Below, piece after piece: positions 9,267-17,100 of a stretch of 64,000 nt of DNA. The position numbers and the translations under genes were made by a program. The stretch is from Zunongwangia mangrovi (lineage in GTDB: Bacteria; Bacteroidota; Bacteroidia; Flavobacteriales; Flavobacteriaceae). The notes beneath the pieces are model-generated. The model did not search any database. It worked only from the letters and a program-made list of their open reading frames with translations, and had not been told where the DNA came from. The stretch covers positions 248,001-312,000 of the forward strand of contig NZ_FOKV01000002.1 of NCBI RefSeq assembly GCF_900112105.1, read 5' to 3'. Positions within the stretch are counted from its first letter, which is position 1. The number at the start of each line of letters is the position of its first letter.

Positions 9267-9980
9267 TTATTTTTTATCATCATTTAAACCTAATTGATCT
9301 TTAAGTTTGCTAAGATCATCTTCGGCTTTTGCTTCTGTAGTGCTTGCTGCTTTTTCAAGCTCTTCGTCAATAGATTTAGAGGCGCCTGCAATATCGCCAT
9401 AGGCTTCAGCCAAAGCTTCTTCCTGCGCTACTTTTTCTTTCATGCGCTCTAGCATAGAAACTGTGCTACTACTATCAATCTCGGCCATTTGCTTGTTAAG
9501 GCTCTTTGTGGCGTTACTCACTTTTACACGAGCTTTAAGCGTTCTAAGTTCGTTTTCCCAATTGCTAATATTCGATTTGATGGTTTGAATATTTCGCTCT
9601 AATTGGGCTACGTTTTCATTAAACTTTTTGGCTTCTTCTTCAGATCGTTCTACGTGTTTTTGCGCTTCTTCCTTTTTTACTAAAGCCTCACGAGCAAGGC
9701 GATCTGATTCGGTTTTATCCATATCACCACTTTGTCCTTTCTTCAGGATCAAAATCGCTTTATTATGGTAGTCTTCTTTTTTGTCCAGATATTCTTCCTG
9801 GTCGTTCTTTGCTCTAATTGCCAGGGCTTTTACCTGCGCCAAAGCTTCCAGATTTTTCTCCAAATCCTGTTTAAGGTCCCTGATTCCCTGCTCGGTTAAT
9901 TTAATGGGATCTTCCATTTTATCTATTGCTGAATTTGCTTCAGCTTCTCCTATTTTAAATAATCGTTTAAAAATGTTCAT
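9267..9980 (-). CDS. pspA: PspA/IM30 family membrane-stress protein
   Basis: 237 residues, almost entirely alpha-helical coiled coil. The N-terminus (MNIFKRLFKIGEAEANSAID, then KMEDPIKLTEQGIRDLKQDL) is the diagnostic opening of PspA/IM30/Vipp1, with an amphipathic helix that binds stressed membranes and a conserved MEDP motif. Family members assemble into ESCRT-III-like rods and rings that stabilise or repair the cytoplasmic membrane. No PspB, PspC or PspF is encoded nearby. The partners here are a YbjN-like protein (11 bp upstream) and YqiJ, flotillin and an AAA+ ATPase downstream, so regulation must differ from the sigma-54 system of enterobacteria. Confidence 0.93.
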   Translation of the reverse strand: MNIFKRLFKIGEAEANSAIDKMEDPIKLTEQGIRDLKQDLEKNLEALAQVKALAIRAKNDQEEYLDKKEDYHNKAILILKKGQSGDMDKTESDRLAREALVKKEEAQKHVERSEEEAKKFNENVAQLERNIQTIKSNISNWENELRTLKARVKVSNATKSLNKQMAEIDSSSTVSMLERMKEKVAQEEALAEAYGDIAGASKSIDEELEKAASTTEAKAEDDLSKLKDQLGLNDDKK

Positions 9981-9991
9981 AACGCTAAGGT

Positions 9992-10387
9992 TTAATATTT
10001 TGAAAATTCTATGATTTTGTCTGAATATTCACTCATTAATAAACTAAGTGAATTTAATGATCCTTCCAGTTCGTTTAGATCTAAGTTTTCTATCTGAAGC
10101 GTATCTCTAAAGATCACTTTTTCTCCAGAATCGTCTACTACAAAGGCGCCATGGATAATGTCACGGTTTTTTTGCAACAGGCTGCGATAGATCTTTTCAG
10201 ACTGGTTATTAATCTTGAATAAGAACTGCTCCATTATTAAAATAGGCGGTGCTACACCCAGGATAAGGTTTTTAATTCCAAAATTCTCTTTTCGAATCAT
10301 TAAAATTCCTTCGGCTTCATTTTCGAAATCGATATTGAAATTAAGCTCTAGCAGAAAATTTTTGGTTATCTGAAAGTGGTTTTTCAT
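9992..10387 (-). CDS. YbjN-like small protein, first gene of the pspA-flotillin cassette
   Basis: 131 residues, no signal peptide. The alternation of helices and strands (ILMIRKENFGIKNLILGVAP, then KINNQSEKIYRSLLQKN and GAFVVDDSGEKVIFRDTLQI) resembles the YbjN / type III secretion chaperone-like fold, also found as small companions of PspA (YjfI-type) in other genomes. It is 11 bp upstream of pspA and is the promoter-proximal gene. A plausible role is a chaperone or adaptor for PspA; this is inference from order and fold resemblance. The inverted repeat at 10430-10453 lies about 43 bp before its start. Confidence 0.7.
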   Translation of the reverse strand: MKNHFQITKNFLLELNFNIDFENEAEGILMIRKENFGIKNLILGVAPPILIMEQFLFKINNQSEKIYRSLLQKNRDIIHGAFVVDDSGEKVIFRDTLQIENLDLNELEGSLNSLSLLMSEYSDKIIEFSKY

Positions 10388-10429
10388 CTAGACAGTGTTT
10401 TTTGATTGGTGTTAAAAACTAGAGTATAA

Positions 10430-10453
10430 TAATACAAAATCTATTTTGTATTA
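10430..10453. promoter_or_regulatory. Perfect 11-bp inverted repeat, candidate operator of the pspA cassette
   Basis: TAATACAAAAT (10430-10440), two-base spacer CT, then ATTTTGTATTA (10443-10453). The symmetry is exact over all 22 paired bases. It sits 43 bp before the start codon of the YbjN-like gene, inside the 291-bp divergent region shared with the XRE regulator at 10679. Its size and spacing suit a dimeric helix-turn-helix repressor or activator. Nearby, GCTGTAAT occurs twice as a 12-bp-spaced direct repeat (about 10476 and 10488). Confidence 0.6.
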
Positions 10454-10612
10454 AGGTATTATTAACACAATCACTGCTGTAATTATTGCTGTAATCATTG
10501 GTTGTTTAGGTTTAAAGTTCAAATTTTCCATTTCAAGCTAATTCATTTAGCAATCTCTTTCTTTTTAAATTCATATAGAGAAATAACCAAATAAATTAGT
10601 AATTATCAAATC

Positions 10613-10624
10613 TATTAGCTAATA
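10613..10624. promoter_or_regulatory. 12-bp palindrome near the XRE regulator start
   Basis: TATTAGCTAATA is a perfect 12-base palindrome 55 bp upstream of the XRE gene. A related near-palindrome, AATTAGTAATT, lies at 10594-10604. The pair could be an autoregulatory operator. The AT-rich background makes chance occurrence possible, so confidence is limited. Confidence 0.35.
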
Positions 10625-10678
10625 TTGTTAGATAAAGATACAACTAAATTTCAATATTGCAAATAATTTTAGCAAAAT

Positions 10679-11437
10679 ATGTCGTATTTCGGTAAAAATA
10701 TTAGGAAGATAAGAAATGTAAAGAAACTAAGTCAGCAGGCTTTTGCTGAATTATTCGAGCTAAAACGCGGTACTTTGGGTGCTTACGAAGAAGAACGAAG
10801 TGAACCTAGAATCGAAACCATTATTAAAATAGCTAATCATTTTAGCATTACTATAGATGATCTACTTACCAAAGAACTTACCGTGAATAAACTTTTAAAA
10901 TTTAAAGACGACCTTGCGCTACAAGGTAGTTTTAGTAAAGAAGAGTTTACCAAAATTCCCTGTATCACTCCAAAAACCGAAGCAGATTATATACAATATT
11001 ACGATAAGCCACACTTTATAGAAGATCTTCCCAAACTTCATTTACCAATAAATCCTGATAAAAAATATAGAGGTTACTTAATTTCTAATTTAGAAATGAC
11101 TGATAACGATAAAGCATTTTGCCCTAAGGATGTTGTTATAGGAGAACATATTTTAGCGGAAGATTTTACCAAAATCGAAAATGGCAGCCTGGTTATTGTT
11201 TTAGTTCACGGAAAAATATTCTTTAGAAAGTTTTATCACTCTTCAACAACTGTAACCTTAAGAGCAACTAATACCAATATCGACGATCTTGAAGTTTCTC
11301 CTACAGAAATTAAAGAAATGTGGAGTGTTTGCTACACCTTCTTTAAGCGTCTTCCTGAAAATAATAATGTTGAAATCGAACAAAAGCTTAATTTCCTAGA
11401 GCAGGAATTTATGAAATTAAGGCAGAATTTTAAGTAA
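10679..11437 (+). CDS. XRE-family regulator with degenerate S24-like C-terminal domain
   Basis: 252 residues. Residues about 5-60 form a Cro/C1-type helix-turn-helix (IRKIRNVKKLSQQAFAELF, then KRGTLGAYEEERSEPRIETI). Residues about 125-225 (GYLISNLEMTDNDKAFCPKD, then VLVHGKIFFRKFY and EIKEMWSVCYTFF) follow the order of LexA/CI-like S24 domains, but the catalytic serine region lacks the G-D-S-M motif, so self-cleavage is unlikely. A short coiled coil ends the protein. It is transcribed away from the pspA-flotillin cassette across a 291-bp region holding two dyads, which makes it the best local candidate for the cassette's regulator. No phage genes lie nearby. Confidence 0.8.
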   Translation: MSYFGKNIRKIRNVKKLSQQAFAELFELKRGTLGAYEEERSEPRIETIIKIANHFSITIDDLLTKELTVNKLLKFKDDLALQGSFSKEEFTKIPCITPKTEADYIQYYDKPHFIEDLPKLHLPINPDKKYRGYLISNLEMTDNDKAFCPKDVVIGEHILAEDFTKIENGSLVIVLVHGKIFFRKFYHSSTTVTLRATNTNIDDLEVSPTEIKEMWSVCYTFFKRLPENNNVEIEQKLNFLEQEFMKLRQNFK

Positions 11438-11583
11438 GTTGTATTCCGAAGAATACATTCTTTCTAGATTTATTTATAGTTTCTAAGCCTATTTTAGAGC
11501 GGAAAAAGCCTATAATTCAAAAATTAGCTGTCTAATATAATATTGCAGAATTTTACTTAAATTAAGCCATTAAAATCCCCATC

Positions 11584-12177
11584 ATGAAATCGGCCTTTTC
11601 AATAATTATTATTTTATTTCTTGATTTTGCGCTGTATGCACAAAAAGAGAATTATACCTATACGATAATCCACAAGGACGATACGATTGGGCAATTAAAA
11701 GCGGTTAAAGAAACACAGGGCCAAAGTGTACAATATCTTACCAAAACAAATATAGAAACCCGAATTTTAACCAAAATTGAAGTCAGTTACGCCTTTGATG
11801 TAAAATTTGATGGCCAACATTTAGAACAATCTGATGTTCAAATTTATTTTAACGGTAAAGAACGTACAAATACCAAAACTTTAAAATCTACCAGCGGTTA
11901 CAAGTTTTACGATTCGGGCGAATTAGAGAAAAACATCAAACATTCTGTCTCCTATTGTGGCGTGCAATTAATTTTTGAAGAACCTACAGGAATAGATCGC
12001 GTTTACAGCGAAGAAACAGGTGGATTTCATGCGTTAAGAAAGATTGGAAACCATATCTACGCAAAAGAAAACGAAAAAGGCCGGGAAAGCACTTATCTTT
12101 ATAAAAACGGAATTTTACATTCTGCAAAAATTGATGCCGGAATTATCGAATTTGAGCTGCGCTTACAGCAATCATAA
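11584..12177 (+). CDS. Exported protein of unknown function (DUF6134-like)
   Basis: 197 residues with a signal peptide ending ...ALYAQ at about residue 20. The mature part is beta-rich with regularly spaced strands (YTYTIIHKDDTIGQLKAVKE, later TYLYKNGILHSAKI) and resembles the DUF6134 family of periplasmic Bacteroidota proteins; that name is from memory. One cysteine is visible (Cys in SYCGVQ). The 3' end overlaps the convergent DUF1697 gene by 6 bp. Function unknown. Confidence 0.75.
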   Translation: MKSAFSIIIILFLDFALYAQKENYTYTIIHKDDTIGQLKAVKETQGQSVQYLTKTNIETRILTKIEVSYAFDVKFDGQHLEQSDVQIYFNGKERTNTKTLKSTSGYKFYDSGELEKNIKHSVSYCGVQLIFEEPTGIDRVYSEETGGFHALRKIGNHIYAKENEKGRESTYLYKNGILHSAKIDAGIIEFELRLQQS

Positions 12178-12714
12178 GCTTTTAGTCATCTCTAAGAGCT
12201 TAATACAGGTTTTCCAGTTTCGGGTAGTACAATTTATTTTCAACAGCTTTTCAGCGACACTATTATTGATATTCGATTTACTGTAACGCTCTGTTTCACA
12301 GCAAATGTAAACACAATCTTCAGCAGTCGTAAAGACATCTGGAGAGGCATCGAAAGTTTCAAGCTTTTGGCGGTTTTCTAAGATGGGTTCAGTCTTAAAA
12401 AAAGTACAGTGTAAACGCTTAATATCAACCTCAGCATAAGGATTATTTTTAATGATCGCAGCAAAATTTTCTTCGGAAAGAACCAATGTGCTCACCTCAA
12501 ATCCATAATGTTCTAAGATCTTTTTCTGAATTAATTGCGCCAGCTTTGCTTCACTATCTCCTGAAGCGCTAAAGATTATATTACCGCTTTGAATATAGGT
12601 TTTAACTTTATCTATTTCTTCTATTTTCGTTAGCAAATCCCTGAGCTCTGCCATTAGAATCTTTTTGTGTCCACCAACGTTGATTCCTTTTAAGATTGCA
12701 ATGTATTTCTTCAT
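12172..12714 (-). CDS. DUF1697 family protein
   Basis: 180 residues. The opening MKKYIAILKGINVGGHKKIL followed by MAELRDLL and TYIQSGNIIFSA is the hallmark of DUF1697, a small cytoplasmic family found across bacteria with no firmly established function. Conserved segments TLVLSEENFAAIIKNNPY and the C-terminal KSNINNSVAEKLLKINCTTR-like block are also typical. It overlaps the 3' end of the convergent gene at 11584-12177. Confidence 0.88.
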   Translation of the reverse strand: MKKYIAILKGINVGGHKKILMAELRDLLTKIEEIDKVKTYIQSGNIIFSASGDSEAKLAQLIQKKILEHYGFEVSTLVLSEENFAAIIKNNPYAEVDIKRLHCTFFKTEPILENRQKLETFDASPDVFTTAEDCVYICCETERYSKSNINNSVAEKLLKINCTTRNWKTCIKLLEMTKSL

Positions 12715-12825
12715 TAAAATTTGGAGTAATTAACATTAAAAGCTAAATCGAGGTGAATTTAAAAATAATTAAGACTATTATCGTTAGTCTTACCTTAATT
12801 TTGATAGGAATATATAAAATCGCCT

Positions 12826-13287
12826 ATGGAAAAGATAAATGATAGTAAAAAGATTGCGAATGCATTGCAGGAGCTTTTAGAAAAAAATTGCGATGCAGAA
12901 CAGGTTTACAAGGATGGATTAAATGATACGGAAGACAATCTTTTAAAAGACTTTATTTTAACGCAGGCGAAACAGCGTGCAAGATTTGCTAAGGAATTAG
13001 AAAGAGAGCTTTACCAAATTGATCATTTGCCCGCAGCCAGTGGAACTTTACAAGGAACCTTGCAGCGTACCTGGATGGATTTAAAAACAATCTTCAGCAA
13101 AAATAAAGATGAAATTATCCTTGAAGAATGCCTAAAAGGTGAAAAAGAAAGCGCCGAAGAATACGAAAGAGCTATTGCACAGTACAATTTCAGTGAAGAC
13201 GTTTTAAGGGTTTTAAACGGCCAGTTAGACGAAATAAACTATACACTAACAAAAATATCTTCCATAAAGGATCTGGAGCATTATTAA
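12826..13287 (+). CDS. PA2169-type (DUF2383) four-helix-bundle protein
   Basis: 153 residues, fully helical, no signal peptide. The pattern LQELLEKNCDAEQVYKDGLN, then FAKELERELYQ and a final EYERAI helix, corresponds to the PA2169/DUF2383 ferritin-like bundle family. These are usually found among stress-associated genes. The metal-binding residues of true ferritins are not obvious. The 3' end faces the universal stress protein gene, with repeat copy C (13298-13398) filling the convergent gap. Confidence 0.85.
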   Translation: MEKINDSKKIANALQELLEKNCDAEQVYKDGLNDTEDNLLKDFILTQAKQRARFAKELERELYQIDHLPAASGTLQGTLQRTWMDLKTIFSKNKDEIILEECLKGEKESAEEYERAIAQYNFSEDVLRVLNGQLDEINYTLTKISSIKDLEHY

Positions 13288-13297
13288 GATCCAGATT

Positions 13298-13398
13298 TTC
13301 TTGGCACCGCCAACGGGTATAATACTCCGCGGCTTGCCTCGAAATTAAAAAATTGTTTCTAGTGAATGCCTCGTGGGCTAACCCCGAGGTAGTTTACT
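13298..13398 (-). repeat. Dispersed intergenic repeat, copy C (full length, inverted)
   Basis: On the minus strand it runs AGTAAACTACCTCGGGG, a variable middle with GAGGCATTC and TTTTTAATTTCGAGGCAAG, then GTATTATACCC and TTGGCGGTGCCAA. It aligns end to end with copy B (35456-35556). The TAA stop codon of the universal stress protein (13394-13396) is formed by the repeat's own terminus. It fills the convergent gap between the genes ending at 13287 and 13394. Confidence 0.85.
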
Positions 13399-13852
13399 TT
13401 TTAATTGGAACCATATACACCGGCACATCAGTTTTCTCTAAAACTTTAGACGCTACAGTTCCCACCAGTACTTTCTCTAAAGTAGAATGGCTATGTGTAC
13501 CCATAACAATTAGATCTGCTCCCCATTCTTTCGCATATTTTAAGATTCCTCGATGGCTATCGCCAATCTCTAAGGCTACAGAAACTTTATCGTCATTAAA
13601 CTGCTTTTTAGCCGTTTTTAGATAATCCTGAGCCATTTCCTGCAATTGTGCACTAACACCCAGATCGAAACCCATATTTTGATAACCTGGATAGCCTAAG
13701 AACTCAGAATAATTTACGCCGTAATGAGAAACATCGGCTAGTACATGTAGCAAGCAAACTTCAGCACTCATCCTTTTGGCAAGATCGTAGCCAGCAGTTG
13801 CCACTACTTCTGAGTTTGGATGATAATCGATAGCAATTAATACTTTTTCCAT
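13394..13852 (-). CDS. Universal stress protein (UspA family)
   Basis: 152 residues, a single USP domain. It starts MEKVLIAIDYHPNSEVVATA and carries the ATP-binding-type C-terminal signature MGTHSHSTLEKVLVGTVASK, with Gly residues spaced as G-x2-G-x9-G-S/T apart from substitutions in the first part. VPVYMVP is the usual last strand. The family binds nucleotides and supports survival under stress. The stop codon lies in the end of a dispersed repeat. It is 20 bp downstream of the FMN-dependent enzyme gene at 13873-15402 and probably shares its transcript. Confidence 0.92.
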   Translation of the reverse strand: MEKVLIAIDYHPNSEVVATAGYDLAKRMSAEVCLLHVLADVSHYGVNYSEFLGYPGYQNMGFDLGVSAQLQEMAQDYLKTAKKQFNDDKVSVALEIGDSHRGILKYAKEWGADLIVMGTHSHSTLEKVLVGTVASKVLEKTDVPVYMVPIKK

Positions 13853-13872
13853 AATCTTGATTATTTAGTTAG

Positions 13873-15402
13873 TTAAGGAGCGACATATTCTTCTTTTAGA
13901 TAAGCTCCGGTCGCTACATTAGGATAAAAAACAGAATACGACTTTATCTCGTCATTTATTTTTTTATTGATCATTTTGCGATTAAGCTCTAAAAGGTCAT
14001 TACAGCCGGCAGCTGCAAAAAGCTCTAAGAAATCGTCCAAAGTTTGTTGCTGGTAGTTCTTAACACGCTTCCATTTATCTTCTACTACCAAACCATTCAT
14101 TAACCTATTGTTATTTGTAGCTACACCTGTAGGACATTTATTAGTATCGCAGCGCATTGCCTGGATACAGCCTAAAGCCAGCATCATTCCGCGAGCTGAA
14201 TTACAAATATCGGCACCAATACATAAAGCTTTAAAAATATCGAAGGCGGTAAAGATCTTTGTTGCGGTAAGTACTTTGATGTCCTTTTTAAGATCAAAAC
14301 CATTTAGAATATCTACCACAAAGATCAATGCATTTTCCCACGGCATCCCTACGTAATTGGAAAAATCTATAGGTGCGGCACCAGTACCGCCTTCTGCTCC
14401 GTCTACTGTGATAAAATCTGGTTTGATCCCAGTTTCGATCATTTTCTCACAAATTTCAATAAACTCGTCTTTTGAACCTATGCTCAATTTAAATCCAACA
14501 GGCTTAGCGTTTGATAAGTCCCTTAGCTGCTGTACAAATTTTAATAAACCTTCAGCATCTGTAAAAGCAGTATGACCGGGCGGAGATAATACATCGGTGT
14601 GTGGTTCTACACCTCTAATTTCAGCAATTTCCTTATTATTTTTTGAAGCCGGTAAAACTCCGCCATGACCAGGTTTAGCGCCTTGTGATATTTTTATTTC
14701 GATCATTTTAACCTCAGCCCAATTCGCTTTTTCTTCAAATTGATGGGGATCAAAATCTCCATCTTTAGTTCTGCAGCCAAAATATCCTGTACCTATTTCC
14801 CAAACCAGATCGCCACCAAATCGGTGATAATCTGAAATCGCGCCCTCTCCTGTATCGTGAAAAAAGTTTCCCGCTTTAGCACCTTTATTTAAAGCTTCTA
14901 TCGCATTTTTGCTGAGTGCGCCATAGCTCATTGCTGAAATATTGAATAAGGAAGCCGAATACAGCTGCCTGCAATCTGGACCGCCAACTATTACTCTTGG
15001 ATATTCGGTTTTTACTTTTGTAGGATAGATACTGTGTTGCATCCATTTAAAATTCTCTGCTTCTACATTTAATTGCGTTCCAAATGGATGTGTTTCTTTC
15101 TGAAGTTTTGCTCGTTGGTAGATGTAACTTCTGTGATTACGATCTATAGGTTTTCCATCGGTATCATTTTCGATAAAATATTGATGAATTTCTGGACTTA
15201 TTAGCTCCAGCATATAACGCATATGCCCCAGCAAAGGGAAATTTCTTAAGATCGTATGTTCTTTCTGAAAAATATCATACAGGCCAATTGCAAAAAGTAA
15301 GATTCCAAATATCGAAAATCCCCAAACAGGCCATAAAATAGTGCAAATGATCAATCCAACGATTAAGGCTATAATTAGAGTAAAGCGTATGGCTTCTCTC
15401 AT
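13873..15402 (-). CDS. FMN-binding glutamate-synthase-like protein (GltB domain 2 family, membrane-anchored)
   Basis: 509 residues. Two N-terminal membrane helices (about 8-45) precede a Glu_synthase (FMN) barrel at about 85-480. Landmarks are NISAMSYGALSKNAIEALNK, AKPGHGGVLPASK, DGAEGGTGAAPIDF and the cysteine cluster GCIQAMRCDTNKCPTG near 408-422, which in the glutamate synthase large subunit binds a 3Fe-4S cluster. It lacks the glutaminase and GXGXG domains of GltB, as in stand-alone YerD-type proteins. The substrate is unknown; assignment as a true glutamate synthase is not justified. It lies upstream of the universal stress protein gene. Confidence 0.9.
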   Translation of the reverse strand: MREAIRFTLIIALIVGLIICTILWPVWGFSIFGILLFAIGLYDIFQKEHTILRNFPLLGHMRYMLELISPEIHQYFIENDTDGKPIDRNHRSYIYQRAKLQKETHPFGTQLNVEAENFKWMQHSIYPTKVKTEYPRVIVGGPDCRQLYSASLFNISAMSYGALSKNAIEALNKGAKAGNFFHDTGEGAISDYHRFGGDLVWEIGTGYFGCRTKDGDFDPHQFEEKANWAEVKMIEIKISQGAKPGHGGVLPASKNNKEIAEIRGVEPHTDVLSPPGHTAFTDAEGLLKFVQQLRDLSNAKPVGFKLSIGSKDEFIEICEKMIETGIKPDFITVDGAEGGTGAAPIDFSNYVGMPWENALIFVVDILNGFDLKKDIKVLTATKIFTAFDIFKALCIGADICNSARGMMLALGCIQAMRCDTNKCPTGVATNNNRLMNGLVVEDKWKRVKNYQQQTLDDFLELFAAAGCNDLLELNRKMINKKINDEIKSYSVFYPNVATGAYLKEEYVAP

Positions 15403-15599
15403 TCTTCGTGATATTAAAACTTAATACTCAGTTACTTTATAAAGCTAATTAGCATTTAACATTTTCTATGCTAAAATCATGTTATAATTTAAAAGTAACA
15501 GCATCTTCCTAAAACGCCGTTTTTATCGCCTCTTAAAATAAACCCTTATAATTCACAGTATTCCTGATAAATGTCATAATTATAAAACCAATATTTCTC

Positions 15600-15607
15600 T
15601 AAGTTTG
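15600..15607 (+). promoter_or_regulatory. Bacteroidota -7 element upstream of nhaA
   Basis: TAAGTTTG matches the TAnnTTTG element of the Bacteroidota primary sigma factor, 44 bp before the nhaA start codon. A matching -33 TTTG is not obvious, so this is a moderate call. Confidence 0.45.
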
Positions 15608-15651
15608 ATAAGCCACTCTATAGTATTTGTTCATCCTTAATTACAACTATT

Positions 15652-16968
15652 ATGAGGAAGTCTCCCCTAGATCAATATTTGATCTTACCCATCAAAAAAT
15701 TTATCGAAAAACAAACTTCTGTAGGTATCCTATTAATTTTCGCTGCCTTACTGGCCATGCTTGTTGCTAATTCACCCTTAGCCGAAGCATATCACCAACT
15801 TTGGGAACAGCACATTCATATAGGAATTAATGATTTTGTAATTAATAAGAGCATATTACATTGGATAAACGATGGTTTAATGTCCATGTTCTTTTTCCTG
15901 ATTGGTCTCGAAATCAAAAAAGAAATATTGCATGGTGAGCTCTCTACTTTTAGAGGTGCACTTTTACCGCTTACTGCGGGAATTGGCGGAATGATGATGC
16001 CTGCAATAATTTTTAGTCTGTTTAATTCAGGAACTCCAGCTATCGAAGGTTGGGGAATTCCTATGGCAACAGATATCGCATTTGCCCTAGGATTACTTTA
16101 TTTACTTGGCGATAAAGTTCCTTTGTCTCTAAAGATCTTTCTAACTGCCATCGCGGTAATCGATGATCTTGGTGCTGTTTTGATCATTGCTTTATTTTAT
16201 ACTTCAGATATTTCACTTTTAAACCTGGGAATAGCAGCAGTATTCCTTTCTATTTTAGTTGTTGCTAACTATATAGGCGTTAGAAATACCATTTTTTATA
16301 TGATCGTAGGTATTGGTGGCCTTTGGCTTGCCATTCTACTTTCTGGCGTTCACGCTACCATCGCAGCAGTTCTTGCTGCATTGGCTATACCAAACTCTAG
16401 AACTGTCGATCCTCCTTTATTTCTACGGAAAGTAAAACTATGGGCATTCAAGATCAATAAAAATGAAGATCCTGAATTAACCAGTAGCAACGAAGATACC
16501 GGGATGATCATTGAAAAGTTTGCGCTACTTACTAAAGAAGCTACGCCACCACTACAGCGTTTAGAAAATGGCTTAACAAACTTTGTGAATTTTGTAGTCT
16601 TACCTCTTTTTGCCTTTGCAAATGCAGGCGTTACTATTAATGCGGATTCTTTTGGTTTTTTTCTAAGTCCCATCACCATTGGGATTATTCTTGGATTGAT
16701 CATCGGGAAGTTTTGTGGCATTGTTTTCTTTACCCGATTACTTTGCGCTATAAAAATATGTAAATTACCAAAAGGAGTAAACTGGAAGCATATTTATGGC
16801 GTTGGTTGCTTAGGCGGAATTGGTTTTACTATGTCTCTTTTTATTACTGAACTTGCCTTTGATAAACCAGAAATGCTCACACAGGCAAAAATTGGAATCT
16901 TAACGGCCTCGATCTTAGCGGGAATTATTGGATATAACTACCTAAATTGGGTAAGCAAAAGGAAGTAA
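15652..16968 (+). CDS. nhaA: Na+/H+ antiporter NhaA
   Basis: 438 residues with about 12 hydrophobic segments. Conserved NhaA signatures are present: FFLIGLEIKKEILHGELS, MPAIIF, the ATDIAFALG motif and AVIDDLGAVLIIALFY near residue 168, whose two adjacent aspartates bind Na+ or H+. The extended cytoplasmic loop before helix 9 (NKNEDPELTSSNEDTG) is typical of Bacteroidota versions. It exports Na+ in exchange for protons, fitting a marine organism. A bidirectional terminator follows (17012-17047). Confidence 0.96.
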   Translation: MRKSPLDQYLILPIKKFIEKQTSVGILLIFAALLAMLVANSPLAEAYHQLWEQHIHIGINDFVINKSILHWINDGLMSMFFFLIGLEIKKEILHGELSTFRGALLPLTAGIGGMMMPAIIFSLFNSGTPAIEGWGIPMATDIAFALGLLYLLGDKVPLSLKIFLTAIAVIDDLGAVLIIALFYTSDISLLNLGIAAVFLSILVVANYIGVRNTIFYMIVGIGGLWLAILLSGVHATIAAVLAALAIPNSRTVDPPLFLRKVKLWAFKINKNEDPELTSSNEDTGMIIEKFALLTKEATPPLQRLENGLTNFVNFVVLPLFAFANAGVTINADSFGFFLSPITIGIILGLIIGKFCGIVFFTRLLCAIKICKLPKGVNWKHIYGVGCLGGIGFTMSLFITELAFDKPEMLTQAKIGILTASILAGIIGYNYLNWVSKRK

Positions 16969-17011
16969 ACTGCCTCAGATCGGTATCGGTAATAAATATT
17001 TTTTTAAGTAT

Positions 17012-17047
17012 AAAAAAAGCTGCCTGATCACACCAGACAGCTTTTTT
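17012..17047. terminator. Bidirectional intrinsic terminator after nhaA
   Basis: An AAAAAAAGCTGCCTG arm pairs with CAGACAGCTTTTTTT around ATCACAC, with one mismatch. A- and T-tracts flank both sides, so it serves both nhaA and the convergent gene at 17101. Confidence 0.85.
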
Positions 17048-17100
17048 ATAATTAATTTGAAATACTATAAAATTTGCTCGTAAATTATCGAATCTTAGCG

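Noticed and set aside
10679-11437. The XRE/S24-like protein as a prophage repressor
   Set aside because: No integrase, phage structural genes or attachment repeats lie nearby, and its neighbours are chromosomal envelope genes.
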